NCBI RefSeq assembly: GCF_030817275.1
Contig: NZ_JAUSZD010000002.1
Location: 2,666,001-2,730,000, forward strand
From: Paenibacillus sp. V4I7
GTDB taxonomy: Bacteria > Bacillota > Bacilli > Paenibacillales > NBRC-103111
Reading direction: 5' to 3'
Length of the DNA: 64,000 nt
The notes beneath the pieces are model-generated. The model saw only the letters and a list, made by a program, of their open reading frames with translations, was not told the origin of the DNA and did not search any database. Position numbers and translations under genes: made by a program. Of this stretch, positions 7,767 to 16,399 are shown piece by piece; position 1 is the first letter of the stretch; every line of letters begins with the position of its first letter.

Positions 7767-7973
7767 ATGGGTTCGCGTTTAATGCATTTGATAATTGCAG
7801 ACCGCGTTGCATCGGAACTAAAAATCGCAGATAGAGCTCGTATTTTATTAGGCTCAATTGCTCCAGATGGTGATGAAGTTAAGGGGGAAACCCACTTTAA
7901 AGGAGCGAGGTATTCATTCTCTGACGGAGCTCCATCTGAGTATGGGTGTTTTAACTCTAAATTAGCTTTCTAA
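7767..7973 (+). pseudogene. Truncated N-terminus of a zinc-dependent phospholipase C/HD-like hydrolase
   Basis: The first about 45 residues (GSRLMHLIIADRVASEL, then LLGSIAPDGDEVKGETHF) match the start of the roughly 200-250-residue hydrolases of Bacillales that open with MGSRxMHxIIA and carry metal-binding His and Asp in MHLIIA, IAPD and THF. The frame ends after 68 residues in a sequence unlike the family. The metal site is therefore incomplete. A GAGGGGAAG ribosome binding site is present, so a short peptide could still be made. Confidence 0.6.
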
Positions 7974-7992
7974 TGTGCGTGAGGATGATAAA

Positions 7993-8109
7993 ATGTCGAA
8001 GAGAAAGCAGATTTGGATTATATCCATCACGTCATTGTTGTTGATTTATTTGTTTATCTTTCCCTATCCAACGGCTGAATTAGCTGTAAGGAAGCATTTA
8101 TTTGGGTGA
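7993..8109 (+). CDS. Small membrane peptide, 38 residues
   Basis: The ATG lies about 5 nt after GAGGATGA. The product has a basic start (MSKRKQ), one hydrophobic segment (about residues 8-24, ending FIFPYP), and a short tail ending RKHLFG. It could be a complete small membrane protein or the N-terminal fragment of a longer protein cut by a frameshift, because the following 110 nt have several short frames but no gene. It follows the truncated hydrolase by 19 nt. Confidence 0.4.
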   Translation: MSKRKQIWIISITSLLLIYLFIFPYPTAELAVRKHLFG

Positions 8110-8240
8110 AGAAAAATTGGTTAGGTTATCGTGTGATTACTGATGGAACTGGACCATGATTTAACGAATGCACTGCGGTCTATTATTGATAGACACCAGT
8201 AGGAACAATTAAATAGAAATATACCTAAGGGAGTGAACAT

Positions 8241-8903
8241 GTGACTATTAAAGCAGTATTATTCGACTTTGATGGGACTCTGGCCGATACGTTGCCGCTG
8301 TCTTTTTATGCTTTTAAATTTATCTTTAAAAAGTACGATAATAGGGATGTAACTACAGAAGAACTAATCTCTATGTTTGGGCCAACTGAAGACGATATAA
8401 TTTCTATTAACCTTTTAAGAAAAGAATATGTTGCAGAAGCAATCTCTGAGTATTATCAAATTTATAAAAAGGACCATGCCTCTCAAGTACATATGATTGA
8501 CGAAATACAAAAGCTTTTAATGTATATAAAATCGAATAACATAAAAATGGGAGTAATCACAGGGAAAAGTAGAGCGGCATTTCAAATATCCTCAGACTCA
8601 CTGAACTTATCACATTTCTTTGATATTGTGATTACTGGAGATGATGTACAGAAACCCAAACCTAATCCAGAAGGTATTTTTACAGTATTGGAGTTTCTTG
8701 GAGTTTCAAAAGATGAAGCTGTTTTTATTGGAGACAGCAATGCTGATATAAAGGCGGGCAAAGCAGCAGGCTTGCGGACTTTTGGAGTACAGTGGCTATC
8801 TACCTATCAAAGCACCCATTTTGAAATTGAGCCAGATTTTGTTTTCACTAAAATTGATCAGTTTCTAAAGATACTTGAAAGTGAACTAAATCAAAATAAA
8901 TAG
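8241..8903 (+). CDS. HAD-superfamily phosphatase, phosphoglycolate phosphatase-like
   Basis: The 220-residue protein has all four HAD motifs: DFDGTLADT (nucleophile Asp 9, general acid Asp 11), ITGKS near residue 110, the Lys in KPKPNPEG, and FIGDSNADIKAGKAAG near residue 170. An alpha-helical cap between motifs I and II makes it subfamily I, like Gph/PpaX. The start is GTG at 8241, 5 nt after AAGGGAGTG; the overlapping ATG at 8239 would stop at once. It is cytoplasmic, and the substrate is uncertain. A long-looped hairpin follows. Confidence 0.88.
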   Translation: MTIKAVLFDFDGTLADTLPLSFYAFKFIFKKYDNRDVTTEELISMFGPTEDDIISINLLRKEYVAEAISEYYQIYKKDHASQVHMIDEIQKLLMYIKSNNIKMGVITGKSRAAFQISSDSLNLSHFFDIVITGDDVQKPKPNPEGIFTVLEFLGVSKDEAVFIGDSNADIKAGKAAGLRTFGVQWLSTYQSTHFEIEPDFVFTKIDQFLKILESELNQNK

Positions 8904-8948
8904 TTGATTACTTTCTTTACTCGGCTATGCGTATAAACATGAACGTTA

Positions 8949-9005
8949 AAAAAGCTGGTACATTTCATGAGCACATTTGCATGCCTGAACATCTACCAGC
9001 TTTTT
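8949..9005. terminator. Bidirectional terminator between convergent genes
   Basis: AAAAAGCTGGTA (8949-8960) and TACCAGCTTTTT (8994-9005) form a perfect 12-bp stem with T runs on both strands. The 33-nt loop is unusually long. It separates the HAD and SGNH hydrolase genes. Confidence 0.75.
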
Positions 9006-9032
9006 ATAACATTTATTCATCCATTTTGCTTG

Positions 9033-9761
9033 TTAGTTGACTTCTTGGATTGCATTACCAGCTAAGTCGGCGAGCAGTTGTTGCCCTTCCAAATTAGGAT
9101 GAACATCTTCATGAAGAATAAGGAGATTTTGTTTCCCGATAAACGCTGTGAATGCATCAGCAATTTCGATGCTTGAATCTGCCCCAAAAGAACGGATCGC
9201 TAGGTTTGCTCCATATAACAATGCACCGGCTTGTGCATCTTTACCGTAAAAAGGATTATAAATCGTATATAATATAATCGGTTTATCTGTCAAAGTGCGA
9301 ATTTCAAAAACAAGTTGCTGTAGATTTGTAACAAGATTTGTCGTGATATTTTGCATTAAAGATACATCCTCGAGTGTAGGTTGATAATTGGGAATCGTTA
9401 TTATCTTGGCAATAATCGGACTTGCACCCTTTAAAAAGTCGGCACTTCCGATATTAAGTGTGATCACATCGGCATGACGAACTGCTTGACGATACTTTTC
9501 AGTTTTAAGAAGAGTTAGGAGGTCAGATGACGTATCTCCCGGAACTCCAAGATTTCGTACACGGTACTTTTCGCCTTCCACTACTAACTCTGGAAATGCG
9601 TCTTTTGACGGGTGATTGTTTTTTGTGTCTAAGTTATACCCAAAAGTGATGGAATCTCCGAGAGCAACAAGAGATTTTTGTTCTTGTGCAAACGCTGTCG
9701 GTACCATAATCACAAAACATAATACAAAAGATAAAGCCAATTTTACTGTAGATTTAAACAT
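9033..9761 (-). CDS. Secreted SGNH/GDSL hydrolase
   Basis: The 242-residue product has a Sec signal peptide (MFKSTVKLAL, hydrophobic core, cleavage after AFA near residue 25). It has block I LVALGDSITFG (catalytic Ser), block II NLGVPGDTS, and block V EDVHPN with the Asp-His pair. It should act outside the cell as an esterase or lipase-like enzyme. Block III reads GSADF where GxND is expected, so Ala 107 (codon 9441-9443) replaces the Asn that helps form the oxyanion hole. AAGGAGG lies 6 nt before the ATG. The gene is monocistronic. Confidence 0.87.
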   Translation of the reverse strand: MFKSTVKLALSFVLCFVIMVPTAFAQEQKSLVALGDSITFGYNLDTKNNHPSKDAFPELVVEGEKYRVRNLGVPGDTSSDLLTLLKTEKYRQAVRHADVITLNIGSADFLKGASPIIAKIITIPNYQPTLEDVSLMQNITTNLVTNLQQLVFEIRTLTDKPIILYTIYNPFYGKDAQAGALLYGANLAIRSFGADSSIEIADAFTAFIGKQNLLILHEDVHPNLEGQQLLADLAGNAIQEVN

Positions 9762-10008
9762 AGTTTCCTCCTTGGTAGTTTACGTGATACACAACGTATC
9801 AATCATAAACTAACAGTCCCGAAATGTCTGTCATATTTCGCCGTTTTGGCATTAAAACTACATACATGCAATTTTGGGTAACGAGAACCGGATCATTCGT
9901 TGGTTGGATATACGGTTTGCCGAGTATACCTTGTCTTTCGACAGAAGCATGAGAATAATGTTCAGATCGTCAGTTATTTGGTCAAGTAGGAGTCTAGATG
10001 AATCAGAT

Positions 10009-10040
10009 GGAGCCTGCCGCTGTTTTATAGGGAAGGCTCC
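10009..10040 (-). terminator. Hairpin after the LysM/propeller gene
   Basis: GGAGCCT and AGGCTCC (7-bp stem, extended by a CC/GG pair) lie 24 nt beyond the minus-strand stop codon at 10064. There is no clear T tract on the minus strand. Confidence 0.45.
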
Positions 10041-10063
10041 TTCAGTTTGTGAAATGCTGACTA

Positions 10064-11881
10064 TTAAAGAAAACGCAATCCGTTTACTATCACGTGAATA
10101 TGATCTAGATCCGCCCAAAGGATGAAGTAAGGATACGTATTGCCGTTAATAACTACAGGCTTTGGATATATAGCGATGAGTGCGGACTGCCGACGAAACT
10201 CAGGCGCTTGGTCCGCGGAGGGGAAAATATAGCAGGCTTCCTGACCCTGTACTCGTCCTGGAACAATTCGCGGTGAAGAGCCATACGGCATCAGCTGATG
10301 ATGAGCTTCCGAGCGGCAAAGCTCATGAAACGGCAGGTCGCTGGCCAGGGCTGAGATTCCGACGAAACCGCTCGCACCTTCGAACCTGGTCTCACTCACC
10401 GGTCGCCAGTCCACGGGGTAGGGGAAGCTGACCTCGTACGTCGAGCTGCTGAACTGGGTGTAAACTTCCGTTGGAACGGCTCCGTGTGACCATTGAACGG
10501 CTGTGATGGACCCTGCCTCTGTAACAACGCGGATCGGTGCCGGATGATGGATATTGATGACCCATAGCTCGCTAGAAAGCCCCTGTCCTCTACAGCCTGA
10601 CAGGTATGCGATGGCTTCACCATCAGGGGACCACGCGACAGGAGTCGCAAAGCAATCGGAGACGGCATGGATTTGTTGGACGCCGCCTTGGGAATGTTCA
10701 GTCCGTATCGTGGAGAAGTAGCCTTTACGTTCGACAAATTCGGTTGTGCTGTATGCGATGGCGGCACTATTTGGAGCCCAAGCCGGGTTATAATTTTTCG
10801 CTAATGGCCCACCTTTGAGTTCGGACACGTTTCCTGTTGTGATTTCGACAACATAGATGATGGAGATGCTTGCGCCTGGAGAGGTGAAGAGGGCATAGGC
10901 ACCGTTCGGGGAGAGTTTTACCTCGTTCATAGGACCGATTGTATTGCGCGTTATTTGGCGCTGGCCGGTACCGTCGACTCGAATTTCATAAAGCTGATCG
11001 TTCCCCGAGGTGTCCTGGGCCGCAAATAATAGTTTATCGCCGGAGGGAAACCACTGCACATGCTTAGCGCCGGATAAGGGTAACGTTCTGGCGGAGAAGG
11101 TGGTCAGCTCATAGAGCACGATCCGGTTCTGCTTCGTATAGCCGATCCGCGTGCTGTCAGGGGACCAAGTGAGAGTGGTATAGGGCTCTAGTTGATCAAT
11201 CTGCGTCAAGGTTCCCAGCCGAACGTCTAAGACAAAGAGAACGCCCTGCATTCCGATATACGCGATCCGGCGATTATCCGGTGACCAATAGGGAACGGAA
11301 TGAGCATCGGCCTGCTTTTTGCCAACAGCTGTGGATTGACCGCTTAACGGATCGTACAGCCATAGATCATATGCGCCGCCAAAGTTAGAAACGTAGGCAA
11401 GCTGACCAATTCCGCCTGGAGGAGCATAAGGGACGATGAGGCGCATGCCCACGGTGATCAAGTCAGAAGGCAGTTGATTCACTTGGCGGATCAGCCCAGG
11501 TCTTCGAACTCCGCCCGTCATTACATTATATCTGCTGGCGATTGCGTATAATGTGTCCCCGGGTTGTACCACATAGTACGGGACACCTGGCGGGACCATC
11601 AGCCATTGATCGACATATATCGTGTATGGCGGTAGCAATCGATTGACTTGAATAATAGCTGCCATAGGGATGCCATACATTTGGGCAAGGGAGTAGACGG
11701 AGTTCCCGGGTTTGACCTGAACGGTTACAACGCCGGACGGCACCGAAAGTTGCTGCCCGGGATAGATAGTATTGGGAGACTCGAGGTTGTTTGCGGCGAT
11801 TAAAGCAGCGATGGGCACTTCCCACCTCTTAGCGATCGCTGACACCGAATCGCCGGGTTTCACGGTATAGAACGTCTGCAC
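10064..11881 (-). CDS. LysM-repeat protein with TolB/WD40-like beta-propeller
   Basis: The 605-residue protein starts with three LysM repeats (about residues 3-48, 52-96 and 99-150; motifs YTVKPGDSVSAIAKRW, VQVKPGNSVYSLAQMYG and YVVQPGDTLYAIASRYN), each ending in a QQL/QWL/MRL-IVP turn. LysM binds peptidoglycan or chitin. Residues about 165-465 hold repeated blades of the TolB/DPP-IV type (WSPDNRRIAY, WSPDSTRIGY, WAPNSAAIAY, WSPDGEAIAY). A C-terminal domain of about 130 residues is not recognised. No signal peptide is visible, so location at the spore or cell wall would need another route. The GTG start lies 9 nt after AGAGGAGG. It is probably a scaffold or binding protein. Confidence 0.85.
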   Translation of the reverse strand: MQTFYTVKPGDSVSAIAKRWEVPIAALIAANNLESPNTIYPGQQLSVPSGVVTVQVKPGNSVYSLAQMYGIPMAAIIQVNRLLPPYTIYVDQWLMVPPGVPYYVVQPGDTLYAIASRYNVMTGGVRRPGLIRQVNQLPSDLITVGMRLIVPYAPPGGIGQLAYVSNFGGAYDLWLYDPLSGQSTAVGKKQADAHSVPYWSPDNRRIAYIGMQGVLFVLDVRLGTLTQIDQLEPYTTLTWSPDSTRIGYTKQNRIVLYELTTFSARTLPLSGAKHVQWFPSGDKLLFAAQDTSGNDQLYEIRVDGTGQRQITRNTIGPMNEVKLSPNGAYALFTSPGASISIIYVVEITTGNVSELKGGPLAKNYNPAWAPNSAAIAYSTTEFVERKGYFSTIRTEHSQGGVQQIHAVSDCFATPVAWSPDGEAIAYLSGCRGQGLSSELWVINIHHPAPIRVVTEAGSITAVQWSHGAVPTEVYTQFSSSTYEVSFPYPVDWRPVSETRFEGASGFVGISALASDLPFHELCRSEAHHQLMPYGSSPRIVPGRVQGQEACYIFPSADQAPEFRRQSALIAIYPKPVVINGNTYPYFILWADLDHIHVIVNGLRFL

Positions 11882-11923
11882 GAAGAAGACCTCCTCTTAA
11901 ACACCTTTTGATACCCAGTGTAT

Positions 11924-12163
11924 TCAGAGGAAGAACGATGCAGAAGAACTTACGGATGTTGTACACAGTTGTTTTAATCCACGATGCCTGGTGATTTTCC
12001 ATTGCAGTTCATCCAAGAATTTGTTAAGAGAATAAACTGGTTTTCTTTGCCAGCTCGCGTTCAACCATTTGCTTGCCGCGGTGAGCACTTGCCGATCAAG
12101 GGAGCAGATAAGCGCCCGCTCGGCAACCGTTGCGTCGATGTTGTCATCATCTTGTTTTACCAT
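11924..12163 (-). CDS. Possible 79-residue hypothetical protein
   Basis: A minus-strand frame with protein-like composition (ALICSLDRQVLTAASKWLNA, then a helical NKFLDELQWKITRH) lies between the LysM gene and the kinase gene. No ribosome binding site precedes its ATG, and the C-terminal 20 residues look random. It may be a decayed gene. A frame on the opposite strand is equally long, so the call is weak. Confidence 0.3.
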   Translation of the reverse strand: MVKQDDDNIDATVAERALICSLDRQVLTAASKWLNASWQRKPVYSLNKFLDELQWKITRHRGLKQLCTTSVSSSASFFL

Positions 12164-12273
12164 ATGGTAAACGATAGATGAAAAAAAACAAATTTTTCAA
12201 CCGAATGATTGATTAGCTAAACCGGGCCCTCCTATGGTATTTTTTAAGGTAGCAGGAAGGAGGGTTCTTAACC

Positions 12274-13077
12274 ATGTTGGCATATTTGAAACGAGTATAT
12301 GAAGCATGGATCGACTATCCTTTGAGCTTAGGTAAGGTGATTCGAGATCAATATCAGATTGAACGTTTCCTGGGGATGGGAAGCTATGGATTAACATACT
12401 TATGTCAGGATAGGAAGTCCGGTCAGGAAGTCGTTGCTAAGCAAGCTAAACCGAGTAAAGGGCGCTTGGGTCAAAGCCTTTTGCGCCGGGAAATAGAGAT
12501 CATGAGTCAGTTAGAACATCCCTCTATTCCAAGGTGCTACACATCTTTTAAAGAATCTAATCGATTGTACATGATAACCGAATATATAAAAGGTCGGACA
12601 GTGGAGGATTTAATATTTGAACGGGGAGCTCGATTTGGAGAAAGGGATGCGATTTGCCTAATACGCAGTTTACTGGATATCGTGCGCTTCATCCACGAGA
12701 AAGGCATCGTTCATTTGGATATACGAATTCCTAATGTCCTTTTATACGGGGAACGTATGACCCTGATTGATTTTGGTTTAGCCGCTCGCTTAGGAGAGCC
12801 AGCTCTGTTAGAAATTGGACCTGATGAAGAGCTCATACGGAGAAGAACCGTAGCTGTCACTTCAGATCTATATGCAATCGGTCACTTTTTACTATTTATG
12901 CTCTATTCGACATATGAATCGATCGATGGTCAGGAGGACTCCACAATTGGATGGGAGGAGGAGCTGTCGGTAACGAGGCAGACGAAGCAAGTGATTCGTA
13001 AATTACTGCAAATCGATCCGCCGTACGTTAACGCGCAGTTATGTATCGAGGATCTGGACGCGCTATTAAAGGATTAA
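12274..13077 (+). CDS. Hanks-type Ser/Thr protein kinase
   Basis: The 267-residue cytosolic kinase has no transmembrane or PASTA region. Subdomain I is FLGMGSYGLTYL near residue 33 and the ATP-anchoring Lys lies in VVAKQAKP near residue 55. A Glu in RREIEIM is the helix C partner. The catalytic loop is HLDIRIPNVL near residue 148 and the metal motif is IDFGLA near residue 168. In the loop the usual Lys after HxD is Arg. AGGAGGG lies before the ATG. The neighbouring EcsC and small basic proteins are possible but unproven partners. Confidence 0.85.
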   Translation: MLAYLKRVYEAWIDYPLSLGKVIRDQYQIERFLGMGSYGLTYLCQDRKSGQEVVAKQAKPSKGRLGQSLLRREIEIMSQLEHPSIPRCYTSFKESNRLYMITEYIKGRTVEDLIFERGARFGERDAICLIRSLLDIVRFIHEKGIVHLDIRIPNVLLYGERMTLIDFGLAARLGEPALLEIGPDEELIRRRTVAVTSDLYAIGHFLLFMLYSTYESIDGQEDSTIGWEEELSVTRQTKQVIRKLLQIDPPYVNAQLCIEDLDALLKD

Positions 13078-13086
13078 AAAAACAAA

Positions 13087-13106
13087 AAAGCCACTTTCGC
13101 GGCTTT
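13087..13106. terminator. Weak hairpin between convergent kinase and small basic gene
   Basis: AAAGCC and GGCTTT form a 6-bp stem 10 nt after the kinase stop codon, with an A-rich left flank that becomes a T tract for the minus strand. Confidence 0.45.
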
Positions 13107-13109
13107 GGA

Positions 13110-13301
13110 TTAGCTGGAACTTCGATGACTATTTTTATAGTAACGATGTCCTTGAGAGTTGTGTCCATACCCCGCATGGTCACTAGAGGAGTATCGGCGA
13201 TTATTATAGGTTTTGTAATTAGAGCTACTATGTCGATAATGTCTGCGTCGTTTGGAATGAAAAAAAGATCCTAGTAGTTTGCGAAACAAATATTTGAGCA
13301 A
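13110..13301 (-). CDS. Small basic His/Arg/Ser-rich protein, 63 residues
   Basis: The product begins MLKYLFRKLLGSFFH, an amphipathic helix, and continues with a very basic, His-, Tyr- and Ser-rich disordered tail (SKRRRHYRHSSS, GHNSQGHRYYKNSH). The start is TTG at 13301, about 9 nt after AGGAGG. An ATG 6 nt further upstream is in another frame and gives an unconvincing product. Such short basic proteins of unknown function are common in Paenibacillus-type genomes. The tail could bind nucleic acid, metal or the spore surface. Confidence 0.6.
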   Translation of the reverse strand: MLKYLFRKLLGSFFHSKRRRHYRHSSSNYKTYNNRRYSSSDHAGYGHNSQGHRYYKNSHRSSS

Positions 13302-13360
13302 CTTTCATTCCTCCTTTGGCTTTTTCTTATTAATACGAAAAGGTATTCCAATGGTTTCAG

Positions 13361-14227
13361 CTAGTCATCCATTTGGGCGTGTAAACGTTCAAGAATACGT
13401 CGTTTGCGATACAGCATTCTCGCAGCTTCGCCAACATCCTTCAGCGTTCCGCGATTGATCCAAGCGCCAAAGAGGATTCCGGCAATAGGAATGAGTTGGA
13501 ACAGCTTTTTCCAACCCCAATTATCGCGGTAAGTGGCGAATACCTCGCGCCACCCCTGAAGCTGAGAGATGATTTGTACATTCTTCTTATCCGGGGAAGT
13601 GTATTCCGCCAGCTCTTCGAGAATGGCCTTTTTACCGACAATGTCGGAGGACGAGAATTGCAGGCATTTGATCGTGAATATCCGCTCCTGTTTGTCTTTG
13701 GGATCATATCCATAGCAGATCGCAATTTCTTGAATAGTTTTCAAAGACAGGCCAAGAATGGCCGGAATATCGATGGCGAGTGTCAGAATCCCGCCTATAC
13801 CAGTTGTTGCACCTTGAATAGTAGCCAGATTTGATCGATTTTGGACAATTTCATTTGCCGTTTGATCCATCACTTGAAGAGGTAATGTTCCCACTTTTTC
13901 TATCGTAAGACCCTCTGTATGATCTGTTAAGTTTCCCTCGACTCTATTGCGAAGATGCATATCTTCAATGTACCGTAATGTTCCTTTTTCAGAAATCAGA
14001 TAGCGGCCCCCTGCCTGCAAATAATTCCCAAGCTCGTCCAATGCTTCACCTATTTTCTTATTCAAAAACTTCGGCGTTAATCGGTCCAATACTTGAAAAG
14101 GAAGCCTTCCGATTTTTTCCCAAAACCAAAGATCTTTCTGTTCAGCTTCCCATGATTCTATCTCATGAAGTTCTTGAAGCAGCTCAGTTCTTGTTTCCGG
14201 AAGGTGATCTTGTCCAGGGTTATTCAT
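13361..14227 (-). CDS. EcsC family protein
   Basis: The protein is about 288 residues and matches the EcsC family: LPETRTELLQELHEIESWE near the start, FLNKKIGEALDELGNYLQ, the hydrophobic GATTGIGGILTLAIDIPAIL segment near residue 150, and IPIAGILFGAWINRGTLKDV near the C-terminus. EcsC-type proteins are peripheral or weakly membrane-associated and functionally obscure. The chosen ATG (14227) is 11 nt after AAAGGAG. An earlier in-frame ATG (14251) has no ribosome binding site. Confidence 0.82.
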   Translation of the reverse strand: MNNPGQDHLPETRTELLQELHEIESWEAEQKDLWFWEKIGRLPFQVLDRLTPKFLNKKIGEALDELGNYLQAGGRYLISEKGTLRYIEDMHLRNRVEGNLTDHTEGLTIEKVGTLPLQVMDQTANEIVQNRSNLATIQGATTGIGGILTLAIDIPAILGLSLKTIQEIAICYGYDPKDKQERIFTIKCLQFSSSDIVGKKAILEELAEYTSPDKKNVQIISQLQGWREVFATYRDNWGWKKLFQLIPIAGILFGAWINRGTLKDVGEAARMLYRKRRILERLHAQMDD

Positions 14228-14330
14228 GCAATTCACAACTCCTTTCTTCATCGTATACGTTTATAATCGCTTTTGGATGCATAGGTTCTGATATATTTTT
14301 ATGATATCTAAACGAGGGAGCTGAAAATCA

Positions 14331-14870
14331 GTGGATGAACGGATACTTGAAAATCTAAAGTGCGTATCGTTTGGTATCCGCATTATCGCCTTTTTTTGGG
14401 ATTATCTTATTATTTTGGGCTACATCATCCTGTTAATCGGAGTATCTTTTCTTGCACGGCCGCAGGTGATTCCGCTGTTTACGACAAATCCCTTGTTGGC
14501 GGAGATCACTGGGTTTCTATTCATCACACTTCCTGTATATCTTTATTTTGCCGTGTGTGAGGGGTCGAAATCGCATGCAACATGGGGTAAACGAAAAATG
14601 GGGATTGTGGTGGCTGGCGTTTACGGTCAACCAATCGGATTCGGATCCTCGCTTATTCGTTCTGCCCTTAAATTCATCCCTTGGGAGCTAGCCCATTTCA
14701 CCATTTGGCACATGGTGATCCCTTCTGAGTACCCCAATTATTTAATTTATTCATTATTGGGGACGGTCTACGGTCTGGCACTTATTTACTTGATAAGTCC
14801 ATTATGGAGCAAAAATAAACAAACTGTTTACGACTCTATCGCGGGGACTGTTATAAGGTATAAGGATTAA
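14331..14870 (+). CDS. RDD family membrane protein
   Basis: The 179-residue protein has the RDD pattern: a first helix beginning with a basic/acidic cluster (FGIRIIAFFWDYLIILGYII), a second helix near residue 60, GKRKMGIVV after the central loop, and a last helix before SIAGTVIRYKD. The family's eponymous Arg-Asp-Asp is here R-D with the pattern kept in RIIAFFWD. RDD proteins are membrane proteins, some acting as Na+ or compatible-solute transporters. The start is GTG at 14331, after GAGGGAG. Confidence 0.8.
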   Translation: MDERILENLKCVSFGIRIIAFFWDYLIILGYIILLIGVSFLARPQVIPLFTTNPLLAEITGFLFITLPVYLYFAVCEGSKSHATWGKRKMGIVVAGVYGQPIGFGSSLIRSALKFIPWELAHFTIWHMVIPSEYPNYLIYSLLGTVYGLALIYLISPLWSKNKQTVYDSIAGTVIRYKD

Positions 14871-14876
14871 GGATTC

Positions 14877-15005
14877 ATGCACGAGGCAAAACAGATAAGC
14901 GATGTTCGACCAAATTCGTCCGTTGAAGGCGGACTATACGAGTCCAGTGGGATTGAAATGGCCATCCGTGATAATAACGGTTACTGCATCGCTTTCGGTG
15001 CATAA
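14877..15005 (+). pseudogene. C-terminal remnant of a VOC (glyoxalase/bleomycin-resistance) protein
   Basis: A 42-codon frame ends IEMAIRDNNGYCIAFGA. This closely resembles the final beta-strand pair of VOC metalloproteins (xxAIRDPNGYxxxFGE), which includes the last metal-ligand region. VOC proteins have about 120 residues or more, and nothing upstream supplies the rest. There is no ribosome binding site before the ATG. It is therefore read as a deletion remnant, with its old terminator still present downstream. Confidence 0.55.
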
Positions 15006-15060
15006 AGACGATTTGGACTTTAAACTAACAGAAAACCTTAGCTCAATAATCGACCTGAAC

Positions 15061-15091
15061 AAGGCTGCCGGTAGATCAGTGGCCTTTTTTT
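15061..15091 (+). terminator. Terminator downstream of the VOC remnant
   Basis: AAGGC pairs with GGCCTT across an imperfect loop and runs into eight T residues. It probably belonged to the decayed VOC gene. Confidence 0.55.
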
Positions 15092-15199
15092 AACTAGTTG
15101 CACTGCTTGTAAGAAAGTATGGAAAACGCTATCAAGCTAACGTATAATCAGTATGCATGGATTAATCAGTCATACAGATTATAGGCGGAGGCTGGTCTA

Positions 15200-16267
15200 A
15201 TGAGTTTCAATTCACTTCGATATATGCAAATAAAGGATCAACTGATCCGGAATATTTCATCCTTGAAACCACACGATCGTTTGCCCTCAAGAACCGTTTT
15301 ATCTGAAACCTATCAAGCTGCGCGCACAACCATCGAAAGAGCCATTTCGGAATTAATTGGAGAAGGGCTGCTTTATGCACGGGATGGGAGCGGAACATAT
15401 GTCTCTGAACCTATAAATGGCCGAAATAGCCATGATGGCAGGGAAATCAAAAACTGGGGACTGCTGATTCCCGATATCCTTCATTACAATTACCCCGATA
15501 TTGTACGGGGAGCTAGTGATGTGGCAAGTGAGAATGATATCAATTTAATGATCTGTAATACAGATAATAGTTATGAAAAGCAAACAAGACACATACAAAA
15601 GTTAATAGATAGCAGGGTGCATGGGGTCATGATCGTCCCGGCGATAGACGGCATAGCGGATTTAACCCCCTTTTTTAAGCTTAAGGAAGCTAGTATCCCT
15701 TTTGTTCTTTGCCATCGAATGCTTGAGGGTATACAAGCACCTAGGGTCATTTCCAACAATTTTCATGCGGGTTACATAGCTGCTAAACATTTGATTACTA
15801 CTGGGCGCACGAGGATTGCTTTCATATCTAGACCGGTCTATTCAGCATCGTCCGATAGATACCAGGGCTTTGTTAGCGCTCTGACGGAAGCGAACATTCC
15901 AGTAAGACAAGAGTGGGTTGTGTTCGAATCGGCCTTTGAGTCCGATGGAGAGGGTTATGATAGTGCCCTTAGGATGATGCAGCATGATGAGAGGCCTGAT
16001 GGTATCTTTTGCTTTAACGACCGGATCGCCAAAGGGACCTATGAAGCAGCTGCCAAATTGGGATTAACGGTTGGGATTGATATTGGAATCGTAGGCTGCG
16101 ACAACACCAATATCTGTGAAACTCTCCCCACTAAGCTGACATCCGTTAAATTTCAAACCTTTGAGATAGGCACTCAAGCGGCTAGGCTGCTTCTGAACGG
16201 AGCTGTAAGTGATCGTACTATCGTTGTTTTACAGCCGGAATTAATCATCAGAGAAAGTTCCTTATAG
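15200..16267 (+). CDS. GntR/LacI hybrid transcriptional regulator (AraR-like)
   Basis: The 355-residue protein has an N-terminal GntR winged helix (about residues 5-70: YMQIKDQLIRN, LPSRTVLSETYQAARTTIERAISELIGEGLLY, GSGTYVS). A LacI-type periplasmic-binding domain follows (about 85-355: ...DSRVHGVMIVPA, ...GRTRIAFISRP, ...DRYQGFVSAL, ...DGIFCFNDRIAKG, ...GIVGCDNT). This architecture is that of AraR: a repressor released by a sugar or sugar-derived ligand. It sits at the left edge of the sialidase island and reads into it, so a nonulosonate or a product such as ManNAc is the likely effector (inference). The AGGCGGAGG-like site lies about 10 nt before the ATG. Confidence 0.9.
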   Translation: MSFNSLRYMQIKDQLIRNISSLKPHDRLPSRTVLSETYQAARTTIERAISELIGEGLLYARDGSGTYVSEPINGRNSHDGREIKNWGLLIPDILHYNYPDIVRGASDVASENDINLMICNTDNSYEKQTRHIQKLIDSRVHGVMIVPAIDGIADLTPFFKLKEASIPFVLCHRMLEGIQAPRVISNNFHAGYIAAKHLITTGRTRIAFISRPVYSASSDRYQGFVSALTEANIPVRQEWVVFESAFESDGEGYDSALRMMQHDERPDGIFCFNDRIAKGTYEAAAKLGLTVGIDIGIVGCDNTNICETLPTKLTSVKFQTFEIGTQAARLLLNGAVSDRTIVVLQPELIIRESSL

Positions 16268-16344
16268 TTTGAAGTTTGAACTTCAAGAAGCAGTTCCAGC
16301 TCCATAATGGCAAGGAGAATCTTGTTGGGCATTGTGGGGTGGAA

Positions 16345-16359
16345 TTGCAAACGGTTACA
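16345..16359 (+). promoter_or_regulatory. cre site (CcpA) upstream of the first two-component pair
   Basis: TTGCAAACGGTTACA matches the Bacillales cre consensus WTGNAANCGNWNNCW at every defined position. It lies 41 nt before the response-regulator start, so CcpA could repress the whole downstream uptake system. Confidence 0.65.
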
Positions 16360-16399
16360 TGAGTTTTAAGGTGTAAAGGGGAAAAAATTCAGGAGGTGA

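Noticed and set aside
9858..10118. Frames on both strands between the SGNH and LysM genes
   Set aside because: They overlap the LysM gene's 3' end and its hairpin and show no protein-like features.
14902..15093. A 63-codon frame before the GntR/LacI gene
   Set aside because: It overlaps the VOC remnant in another frame and ends inside the terminator hairpin.
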